Shown: positions 1-5,531 of the stretch, piece by piece
Layout: each line of letters opens with the position of its first letter
Position numbering within the stretch: the first letter of the stretch is position 1
From: Paramuribaculum sp.
Lineage (GTDB): Bacteria; Bacteroidota; Bacteroidia; Bacteroidales; Muribaculaceae
Reading direction: 5' to 3'
NCBI GenBank assembly: GCA_029058455.1
Contig: JAIDXU010000041.1
Coordinates: 1-5,531 of the forward strand
Length of the DNA stretch: 5,531 bases
Translations under genes and position numbers: made by a program
The notes under the pieces: generated by a model
Told to the model about the DNA's origin: nothing
Databases searched by the model: none
The model's input: only the letters and a program-made list of their open reading frames with translations

Positions 1-13
1 GATATATCAAATC

Positions 14-1816
14 ATGAATAACAACAGTAGAAAAATATTTCTTTCGATGCTCGCCACAGCATCATTAACCGCCGCATGGGCTATCCCCCCCCGCACCACA
101 CCTTATTTATTTACACAGCCCGACGGCACCAAGCTCGAGGTGAATATCTCGGGCGCTCCCCGCAACCACCAGTACACTCTTGCCGAGACCGACATTCCTC
201 TGGTGAGAGAGGGCGAAGCGTTTTTCTTCGCCAAGCTCGATAAAGGCGGCAATGTAGTTTCGTCAGGCATCGAGGCCGCTCCCATAGCCAGCCTCTCAGC
301 CGAAGCCCGCAGCTATGTTGCTTCGCTCAACGTCGAGGAAATCAGAGAGGCCACCCGCCGCGCCATCAATGCCGAGACCCTCGCCCAGCAAGCCAACAAA
401 GCCGCCCTCGCGCCCATACCCTCACGCGCCGCCACAGTGTTCCCCTCACAGGGTGTGGTGAAAGGCATCGCCATACTTGTGGAATATGCCGACGTGCAAT
501 TCACTGTCGACGACCCCTATACCCACTTCTACAACATGCTCAACCAGGAGGGCTATTCAGACTTCGGTGGTACCGGCTCGGCCAGAGACTACTTTATCAG
601 CAACTCAAACGGCGCTTTCAGACCTCAGTTTGACGTCTACGGCCCCGTGACCCTGCCCAACAAACGCTCATATTACGGAGGCAATGTTGGCGGCAGCGAC
701 CAGCGCCCCGAGCAGATGGCTATCCACGCTTGTCAGGCTCTTGACGACATAATCGACTTTTCGCAATATGACTTCGACAAAGACGGCCTGATCGACAACG
801 TGTTTATCTATTATGCCGGATATGGCGAGGCTGTCAGCGGCGCGCCCGCAGAGTGCGTATGGCCTCACAGCTGGGATATAGATTATGCCGGCAGCAAATA
901 CCCCGCCAAAAACCGCACCTTCGACGGCAAGCGACTCAACCACTATGCCTGCGGCAACGAGATTGAATATAACCCCTACGGCGAATCGGCTCCCGACGGT
1001 ATCGGCACATTCGTGCATGAATTCAGCCATGTGCTCGGTCTGCCCGACCTATATTGCACCGACGGCGTCAACGACCAGACTCCCGGCCTGTGGTCAGTGC
1101 TCGACCAGGGCTGCTTCAACAACTCGTCGCGCACACCCATAGGCTACAGCGCCTACGAGAGATATTATCTCGGCTGGCTGGAGCCTGTCGAAGTGACCGA
1201 GCCCATGACTCTCGATCTCTATCCCATCACCCAGTCAAACAGCGCCCTCAAAATCACCTCGCCCAAAAATCCCGATGAATATTTCCTCATCGAGACCCGC
1301 GAACAGGAAGGCTGGGACGCTCACATGCAGGGACGCGGATTGCTGGTGTGGCACATTGACTATGATTACTCTACCTGGATGTATAACACAGTCAACAACA
1401 AGGCCAGCCATCTGGGAGTAGACCTGCTTCGCGCCGATAAGTCGAAAGATTACTCGCAGTTTAGTCTGAGCAACGACCCCTTCCCCGGCCGAGGAAGCTC
1501 ATATAAGACCCTTACTTCAGAGAAATATCCCGACTATACCTTCTATGCAGGCAAATCGTCGTTTGGCTTCGGCAAGGAAGTTGATTATCCCATCACCAAC
1601 ATTGTCCGCGCCACAAAGAGCAAAGGAGGTTATGTATCGATGGATATAGCCGGCGGTAAGGAAATCACCGGTGTGGAAAATGTGGGTGCCGATTCCGACA
1701 CCGCTCCCGTAGAGCTGTTCGACCTCAACGGCCGCCCCGTTGACAGCACCAAACCCGCCCCCGGCCTTTACCTGCGCCGTCAGGGTGACAAAGTTGAAAA
1801 AATCAGTATCCGCTGA
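14..1816 (+). CDS. Secreted M6-family (InhA-like) zinc metalloprotease
   Basis: This 600-residue protein is predicted to be an exported zinc endopeptidase of the M6 (immune inhibitor A-like) family. Residues 1-23 look like a signal peptide: a basic Arg6-Lys7, a hydrophobic stretch of about 8-21, and an A-W-A cleavage site before Ile24. The M6 core shows conserved-looking stretches such as GSARDYF and YGPVTLPN. The zinc site is HEFSHVLGLPD at residues 335-345, with His335, His339 and probably Asp345 as ligands and Glu336 as catalytic base. Residues 253-261 (DFDKDGLID) resemble a calcium-binding loop. The following WSVLDQG (360-366) sits at the Met-turn, but has Leu363 where Met is usual. Residues 565-600 form a C-terminal tail like the sorting or anchoring tails of Bacteroidota exported proteins; assigning it to type IX secretion is inference. 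The ATG at 14 is chosen because it gives a complete signal peptide. Only 13 bases lie upstream, so its promoter is not visible. Substrate unknown. Confidence 0.9.
   Translation: MNNNSRKIFLSMLATASLTAAWAIPPRTTPYLFTQPDGTKLEVNISGAPRNHQYTLAETDIPLVREGEAFFFAKLDKGGNVVSSGIEAAPIASLSAEARSYVASLNVEEIREATRRAINAETLAQQANKAALAPIPSRAATVFPSQGVVKGIAILVEYADVQFTVDDPYTHFYNMLNQEGYSDFGGTGSARDYFISNSNGAFRPQFDVYGPVTLPNKRSYYGGNVGGSDQRPEQMAIHACQALDDIIDFSQYDFDKDGLIDNVFIYYAGYGEAVSGAPAECVWPHSWDIDYAGSKYPAKNRTFDGKRLNHYACGNEIEYNPYGESAPDGIGTFVHEFSHVLGLPDLYCTDGVNDQTPGLWSVLDQGCFNNSSRTPIGYSAYERYYLGWLEPVEVTEPMTLDLYPITQSNSALKITSPKNPDEYFLIETREQEGWDAHMQGRGLLVWHIDYDYSTWMYNTVNNKASHLGVDLLRADKSKDYSQFSLSNDPFPGRGSSYKTLTSEKYPDYTFYAGKSSFGFGKEVDYPITNIVRATKSKGGYVSMDIAGGKEITGVENVGADSDTAPVELFDLNGRPVDSTKPAPGLYLRRQGDKVEKISIR
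85..92 (+). repeat. Homopolymer run of eight C in the protease gene
   Basis: Eight consecutive C residues span codons 24-27 (Ile-Pro-Pro-Arg), immediately after the predicted signal-peptide cleavage site of the M6 protease. The frame is intact as given. A one-base slip here would truncate the protein just after the signal peptide. The run is seen directly; a role in phase variation is speculation. Confidence 0.6.
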
Positions 1817-1834
1817 CCTCAGCTTACTCCGGAA

Positions 1835-2968
1835 ATGCTGCTCAACAAGCTGTCACTCTACAACTTCAAGAACATATCCGAAGCCACTCTCGAATTTTCG
1901 CCCAAGGTAAACTGTCTGTTAGGCAACAACGGCATGGGTAAGAGCAACCTGCTCGACGCCATCTATACCTTGAGCCACTGCCGCAGCTTCTGTGGCGTGA
2001 CCGACGCCATGCTGATAAAAAACGGCGCCGATTTCGCCACCCTGCGGGGCAGCTATACCCGCCGCGACACTCCCGAAGAGCTTACCATGGCCATCCGCCC
2101 CGGGCGCCGCAAAAGCCTGAAACGCGGAGGAAAGGAATACAGCCGGCTCACCGAGCATGTCGGCTCCTTTCCCATTGTGATGATCGCGCCCCACGACATC
2201 GACCTCATAAGAGGGAGCGCCGAAGAGCGCCGCAGGTGGATGGATATGGTCATATCGCAGAGTTCGCCCCGCTATCTCGACGCCCTGTTGCGCTACGGCA
2301 CCGCCTTGGAACAGCGCAACCGCATGTTGCGCGACGGCATAGTGGATCACACCCTCTATGACGCCGTTGAAACGGTTATGGATATGGCCGCGCAATTCAT
2401 AGCCGACAGCCGCCGCCGTTTCACCGCCGAGCTTACCCCCATGTTCGCCTCTCGCTATAACGCCATAGCCGGCCACAAACCGGGAGAAGGTGAGATAGCA
2501 GGACTTGAATACCAAAGCTGGCAGGGCGAAGATACCGAAATGTCGCTCCGTGACCTGCTCGACAGCGCAAGGCGCCACGACGAGATTGTGAAACACACCT
2601 CCGTTGGCCCCCACCGCGACGACATCGACATGACCCTCAATTCGATGAGCGCCCGCCGCACAGCCTCGCAGGGACAATGCAAGACTTTTACCGTGGCTCT
2701 CCGTCTGGCTCAATATGAATTTCTCCACAAAGCCACCGGCATGAAACCGCTGCTGCTGCTTGATGATGTGTTTGACAAACTCGACGCTTCGAGAGTGGAA
2801 CATATCATGAAGCTCGCCACCTCACGATCATCATTCGGGCAGATATTCATAACCGACACCAACCGCACCCACCTCGATGACATTATGAACATCACCGGGG
2901 GCGACTACCGGATGTGGGAGGTGAACAACGGCACTTTCACGCCCCACAATTCAGCCACCCCGATATGA
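1835..2968 (+). CDS. recF: DNA replication and repair protein RecF
   Basis: RecF is a cytoplasmic SMC/ABC-type ATPase that binds DNA at single-strand gaps and, with RecO and RecR, helps load RecA. The 377-residue length fits the family. Walker A is GNNGMGKS at residues 30-37, followed by NLLDAIY. The RecF-typical EERRRWMD stretch is near 130-137 and QRNRML at 160-165. The GPHRDD motif is at 258-263. The ABC signature SQGQCK is at 278-283, and Walker B plus D-loop is LLLLDDVFDKLD at 306-317. All ATPase motifs look intact. The start at 1835 places Met 29 residues before Walker A, as expected, and the protease stop at 1814 is in the same frame, so the start cannot lie further upstream than that. 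The gene follows the protease by 18 bp and overlaps the next gene by 4 bp, so it is probably within an operon. A GGA close to the start (1831-1833) is too near the ATG to be a good ribosome binding site. Confidence 0.97.
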   Translation: MLLNKLSLYNFKNISEATLEFSPKVNCLLGNNGMGKSNLLDAIYTLSHCRSFCGVTDAMLIKNGADFATLRGSYTRRDTPEELTMAIRPGRRKSLKRGGKEYSRLTEHVGSFPIVMIAPHDIDLIRGSAEERRRWMDMVISQSSPRYLDALLRYGTALEQRNRMLRDGIVDHTLYDAVETVMDMAAQFIADSRRRFTAELTPMFASRYNAIAGHKPGEGEIAGLEYQSWQGEDTEMSLRDLLDSARRHDEIVKHTSVGPHRDDIDMTLNSMSARRTASQGQCKTFTVALRLAQYEFLHKATGMKPLLLLDDVFDKLDASRVEHIMKLATSRSSFGQIFITDTNRTHLDDIMNITGGDYRMWEVNNGTFTPHNSATPI

Positions 2969-3258
2969 AACGACGCGACGCCATGAGCATTGGCGAAATA
3001 ATCGCAGACGCCATGAGCCGAGCAGGGCTCAGCGACGTAATGGCGCGTCAGCGAGCCTGTTATCTCTGGAGCGAGCTGGTAGGTCCGGGAGTGACGCGCT
3101 ATGCCACCCGCCGATATGTGACCGACGACGGAGTGCTGCACATCGAAATCTCGTCGTCGCCTTTGGCTCAGGAGCTCATGATGGCGCGCAGCTCCATGCG
3201 CGACGAGCTCAACCGCCGCGTGGGGTGTAATGCCATAACCGAAATCAGAATCAACTGA
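2965..3258 (+). CDS. DUF721/DciA-like small protein
   Basis: This 97-residue basic protein matches the DUF721 pattern. An N-terminal helix carries IGEIIADAM (9-17). It is followed by Trp35-Ser-Glu-Leu-Val-Gly40, then GVLHIEISSSPLAQEL (56-71), and a C-terminal RRVGCNAITEIRI. DUF721 includes DciA, the loader or activator of the replicative helicase DnaB in many bacteria that lack DnaC. Whether this short Bacteroidota form does the same is inference. The reading frame extends upstream to an ATG at 2914, but the ATG at 2965 is preferred: it forms an ATGA overlap with the recF stop, typical of translational coupling, and the 17 extra residues from 2914 lie wholly within recF and do not look like the family. 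Met7 (2983) is a less likely alternative start. Its position beside recF supports a role in replication or repair. Confidence 0.85.
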   Translation: MKRRDAMSIGEIIADAMSRAGLSDVMARQRACYLWSELVGPGVTRYATRRYVTDDGVLHIEISSSPLAQELMMARSSMRDELNRRVGCNAITEIRIN

Positions 3259-3309
3259 CCTCTCACACGCTCTCCCCCTCTCAATATCCTATCACGCAGA
3301 AAAAAAGAA

Positions 3310-3792
3310 ATGCGCAAATCAAATTATCTCAAATCAACCAATCCGCGAGTGCCCGAGGCCGCCGCGCCCTTCCATCACTCTCTCGACATACAGGTGAGAT
3401 TTACCGACGTCGACATGCTCGGTCATATCAACAACAACGCCATACTGAGCTATATGGACCTCGCCAAGCTCGACTATTTTCAGGAGATAAACGGCGACTT
3501 CCTCCAGTCGCGCGATCAGGCGCTGGCGGTGGTCAACATCAACGCCGACTTCTACAGCCAGTCGTTTATCAACGAGCCTCTGCAGGTGTGGACCGCCGTA
3601 ACCTCCCTCGGCCCGAAATCGGTGGTGCTCGAGCAGCGTGTCATAAACTCCGACACCTCTGAGACCAAAGCGATAGGCCGTTTCGTAATGGCCTGTTTCC
3701 GACGCTCAACCGCCAAATCCGACCTCCTCGACCCCGACTGGGTCAGCGCCGCCGAAGCCTTTGAAGAGCGCACTCTGAGCCGCAAAAGTTAA
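3310..3792 (+). CDS. Hotdog-fold acyl-CoA thioesterase (4HBT family)
   Basis: This 160-residue protein is predicted to hydrolyse an acyl-CoA (or acyl-carrier) thioester in the cytoplasm. The N-terminal half carries the 4-hydroxybenzoyl-CoA-thioesterase-type signature: VRFTDVDMLGHINN at residues 29-42, then SYMDLAKLDYF. Asp33 or Asp35, His39 and Asn41 are the likely active-site or substrate-contact residues. The VVNINADFYSQSFINEPLQV and SVVLEQRV stretches fit the central hotdog beta strands. The length is that of a single-domain subunit, a family that usually works as dimers or tetramers. The start is the only ATG in the frame after the DUF721 stop, and it is preceded by an A-rich GAAAAAAAGAA leader rather than a Shine-Dalgarno sequence. 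The 51-bp spacer from the previous gene shows no obvious promoter, so cotranscription with recF-DUF721 is likely. The physiological substrate cannot be told from sequence. Confidence 0.9.
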   Translation: MRKSNYLKSTNPRVPEAAAPFHHSLDIQVRFTDVDMLGHINNNAILSYMDLAKLDYFQEINGDFLQSRDQALAVVNINADFYSQSFINEPLQVWTAVTSLGPKSVVLEQRVINSDTSETKAIGRFVMACFRRSTAKSDLLDPDWVSAAEAFEERTLSRKS

Positions 3793-3814
3793 CCCCGGCA
3801 CCCCTATCACGGGG
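3793..3814 (+). terminator. Possible weak terminator hairpin after the thioesterase gene
   Basis: Immediately after the thioesterase stop, CCCCG (3793-3797) can pair with CGGGG (3810-3814), leaving a 12-base loop. Alternatively, CCCC at 3801-3804 pairs with the same GGGG across 6 bases. The T-rich stretch (TATTTTA) begins about 10 bases beyond the stem, so it is not a textbook intrinsic terminator. The position between an apparent operon end and a new promoter is the main support. Confidence 0.3.
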
Positions 3815-3822
3815 CTAATCTG

Positions 3823-3843
3823 CTATTTTACCTGCTAAAATAG
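3823..3843. repeat. Perfect 8-bp inverted repeat upstream of secDF
   Basis: The arms CTATTTTA (3823-3830) and TAAAATAG (3836-3843) are exact reverse complements separated by CCTGC. The palindrome ends two bases before the TTTG proposed as the -33 element of the secDF promoter. It could be a regulator binding site or part of the transcription-termination region of the upstream genes. No known operator is recognised. Confidence 0.55.
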
Positions 3844-3845
3844 GG

Positions 3846-3873
3846 TTTGTTAGAAAAGAAATCGCTATATTTG
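3846..3873 (+). promoter_or_regulatory. Bacteroidota-type promoter for secDF
   Basis: TATATTTG at 3866-3873 matches the Bacteroidota -7 consensus TAnnTTTG exactly, and it is followed by GCA. The best -33 candidate is TTTG at 3846-3849. The 16-base gap between the two is a few bases shorter than usual for these promoters, so the -33 assignment is less certain than the -7. Transcription would begin near 3880, giving an AT-rich leader of roughly 50 bases before the secDF ATG. Confidence 0.6.
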
Positions 3874-3929
3874 CAGGCTGAAAAACCATAGCCAATTATT
3901 AATAACCCATAAATCTTCATTAACACCAC

Positions 3930-5531
3930 ATGCAAAGCAAAGGAAAATTAGGAAGTGTGGTTGCCGGAATTATCGCGATATTTCTGGTGCTCATTTGCCT
4001 TTTCTACCTGTCGTTTACTCTGGTGACCAACCACCACGAGGCTAAGGCAGAGGCTTATGCCGCCGCTGTTGCCGGCGGAAGCGACACAAGGACAGATACC
4101 TATCGTCTGGCCTACAAGAGCTATATCGACTCTATCGCCAAAGAGCCGGTTTATCTCGGATACACATTCAACGAAGTTCAGAAACTCGGCGTAGGTCTGG
4201 GTCTTGACCTCAAGGGCGGCATGAACGTTACCCTCCAGGTATCAGTGCCCGACATTCTCCGCTCAATGGCTAATGCCGAGGGTAACCCATATTTCGAACA
4301 GGCCATCCACGCCACCGACTCTGTGGTCAAGGCTACCCACACCAACGACTATGTAGATGTGTTCTGCCGTGAATACACCCGCATCGACCCGTCGGGCGAC
4401 CTCACAGTGGTGTTTAAGGAGCAGACCAAGCGCGGCGATTCGCCCGAGGCTATCAAGAATGCTCTTCGCCAGGAGGTGAAAGACCGCGTGAGCAGCTCAA
4501 CCAATGTGCTCCGCAACCGTATCGACCAGTTTGGCGTTGTGGCTCCCAACATTCAGGAGCTTGAAAAAGACGGTCAGATTCTGCTCGAGCTCCCCGGCGT
4601 GAAAGAGCATGACCGTGTGCGCGAGCTTCTCAAATCATCGGCCAACCTCGAATTTTATGAAACCTATCCCGTGGGTGAATACCAGAACGCCCTTGCCGAA
4701 CTCGAGCGCACTCTCGCTTCTGATTCGACCGGCACACGCACCCTCATGGGTCTCTTTGTTCAGGGTCCGTACTCAAACGAAGCCATCGAGCTCGGTCTCG
4801 CCACTTCGGCCAACCGTGTTCTCATCGACTCGATTCTCGCTTCGCCCGCAGCCAAGGTGCTCCCCAACAACCTGAAATTCGCATGGGAAGTTAAACCCCA
4901 GTCAATTGAATATACCGACTCAACCACCGGTCGTGTGCGTCACATGGACCTCTACACTCTCGTAGGTCTCCGCACATCAGGCGGCAAACCCGCTCTCTCG
5001 GGCGACGTTGTTACCAACGCCACCGCCGAGTTCGACCAGATGCAGGGCGGCAACTATGTAAGAATGGTCATGAAGCCCGAAGCAGCCCGCCAGTGGGCCC
5101 GCGTAACCTCAGCCAACCTTCAGAAGAGAGTTGCCATCGTGCTCGACGATCAGGTTTATTCAGCTCCCACCGTTCAGAGCCCCATCGAAGGTGGTGTTTC
5201 GCAGATCACCGGTCAGTTTACCACCGATGAGGCAAAAGACCTTTCAAACGTGCTCAAGAGCGGTAAGATGGCTGCCAAGGTCGACATCATCTCCGACACC
5301 GTTATCGGTCCGTCGCTCGGTCAGCAGGCTATTGAAGACGGTCTCTGGTCGTTTGTCGTGGCACTTGTGCTTCTCATGATCTTCATGATCGCCTTCTATG
5401 GTGTGATCCCCGGCCTCATCGCCAACCTCGGTCTCGTATTCAACATATTCTTCACCTTCGGTATTCTCGCCTCGTTCCAGGCCGTGCTTACCCTCAGCGG
5501 TATCGCCGGTATCGTGCTCGCCCTCGGTATG
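3930..5531 (+). CDS. secDF: Protein translocase SecD / SecDF, N-terminal part (cut by window end)
   Basis: SecD and SecF form an inner-membrane RND-like complex that uses the proton gradient to help pull exported proteins through SecYEG. The frame is open for 534 codons to the window edge. Residues about 9-31 are the first membrane segment. GVGLGLDLKGG (87-97) is the hallmark SecD motif at the start of the periplasmic region. NRIDQFGV (196-203) and the LELPGV that follows belong to the P1 domain. The stretch from GGNYVRMVMKPEAARQW through LDDQVYSAP and KSGKMAAKVDI is the base before the membrane half. Membrane segments follow at about 473-493, 497-517 and from about 520. The window ends inside the conserved SGIAGIVLALGM motif (523-534), just before the expected AVDANV. 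An in-frame TAA at 3921 fixes the ATG at 3930 as the most upstream start. In Bacteroidota SecD is normally fused to SecF in one protein of about 1000 residues; the SecF half would lie beyond the window, so the fusion is inferred. Gly codons favour GGT, unlike recF. Confidence 0.93.
   Translation, partial: MQSKGKLGSVVAGIIAIFLVLICLFYLSFTLVTNHHEAKAEAYAAAVAGGSDTRTDTYRLAYKSYIDSIAKEPVYLGYTFNEVQKLGVGLGLDLKGGMNVTLQVSVPDILRSMANAEGNPYFEQAIHATDSVVKATHTNDYVDVFCREYTRIDPSGDLTVVFKEQTKRGDSPEAIKNALRQEVKDRVSSSTNVLRNRIDQFGVVAPNIQELEKDGQILLELPGVKEHDRVRELLKSSANLEFYETYPVGEYQNALAELERTLASDSTGTRTLMGLFVQGPYSNEAIELGLATSANRVLIDSILASPAAKVLPNNLKFAWEVKPQSIEYTDSTTGRVRHMDLYTLVGLRTSGGKPALSGDVVTNATAEFDQMQGGNYVRMVMKPEAARQWARVTSANLQKRVAIVLDDQVYSAPTVQSPIEGGVSQITGQFTTDEAKDLSNVLKSGKMAAKVDIISDTVIGPSLGQQAIEDGLWSFVVALVLLMIFMIAFYGVIPGLIANLGLVFNIFFTFGILASFQAVLTLSGIAGIVLALGM

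Noticed and set aside
668..1142. Open frames of 85-120 codons on both strands within the protease gene.
   Set aside because: They overlap the catalytic region of a clear M6 protease and have low-complexity or unlike-protein translations, so they are shadows.
1814..1835. The protease and recF share a reading frame and are separated by one TGA and six codons; DUF721 and the thioesterase are likewise in the same frame after a single TGA. Considered as possible stop readthrough or recoding.
   Set aside because: Each has a one-in-three chance and the gaps are short. No stem-loop or special stop context was seen, and fusing these proteins makes no functional sense.
2666..2683. Cys282 in the RecF signature (SQGQCK) where Gln is common.
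   Set aside because: This position varies in RecF proteins (for example a hydrophobic residue in the enterobacterial form). The essential Ser and Gly are present, so it is not a defect.
1919..2803. A 294-codon open frame on the minus strand inside recF.
   Set aside because: It is wholly antisense to recF, which has every RecF motif intact. The translation shows no recognisable domain, and long antisense frames are common in this GC-leaning codon usage.
2914..2964. A longer start for the DUF721 protein at an ATG inside recF.
   Set aside because: The extra 17 residues lie within the recF coding sequence and do not fit the family. The ATGA overlap at 2965 is the standard arrangement.
3259..3309. 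Pyrimidine-rich spacer (mostly C and T to about 3282) before the thioesterase, considered as a promoter or terminator.
   Set aside because: It has no TAnnTTTG element and no convincing stem. The A7 tract next to the ATG is best seen as an A-rich translation leader.
4349..5379. Short open frames on both strands (67-88 codons) inside secDF.
   Set aside because: They lie in other frames of a continuous SecD coding region with intact motifs, and their compositions are Ser/Pro/Arg-rich artefacts.

Overview
The window reads as ordinary chromosome from a member of the Bacteroidales, possibly a gut Muribaculaceae-like genome. This is inferred from four things. The SecD at the right end is of the Bacteroidota type. 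A perfect TAnnTTTG-type (-7) promoter element lies upstream of it. The start codons lack good Shine-Dalgarno sequences and tend to have A-rich leaders. The protease has a C-terminal tail of the ELFDLNGR...GLYLRRQ...KISIR kind that is common on exported Bacteroidota proteins. The genus cannot be fixed from the sequence alone.

All five genes are on the + strand and tightly packed. Bases 14-1816 encode a secreted M6-family (InhA-like) zinc metalloprotease with a signal peptide and an HEFSHVLGLPD zinc site. After 18 bp, bases 1835-2968 encode a full-length RecF. Its stop overlaps by 4 bp (ATGA) the start of a 97-residue DUF721/DciA-like protein at 2965-3258. A 51-bp spacer leads to a 160-residue hotdog-fold acyl-CoA thioesterase at 3310-3792. 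A 137-bp intergenic region (3793-3929) holds a weak terminator candidate, a perfect 8-bp inverted repeat and a Bacteroidota-type promoter. The last gene, from 3930 through the right edge, is the SecD part of a SecD or SecDF translocase gene, open and cut off by the window end.

Functionally, recF (recombinational repair and gap processing) and the DUF721 gene (a family that includes the DnaB-helicase loader DciA) form a DNA-maintenance pair that looks translationally coupled. The thioesterase may be cotranscribed with them. secDF appears to start its own transcription unit. Its codon use is clearly shifted toward GGT, with more CGT, compared with recF, as expected for a strongly expressed housekeeping gene. 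The protease would be exported through Sec, but nothing links it functionally to recF beyond proximity.

I found no mobile element, CRISPR array, RNA gene or evident new system. The points most worth a second look are the Leu where the M6/metzincin Met-turn normally has Met, an eight-C run at the signal-peptide junction of the protease, and the palindrome abutting the secDF promoter.
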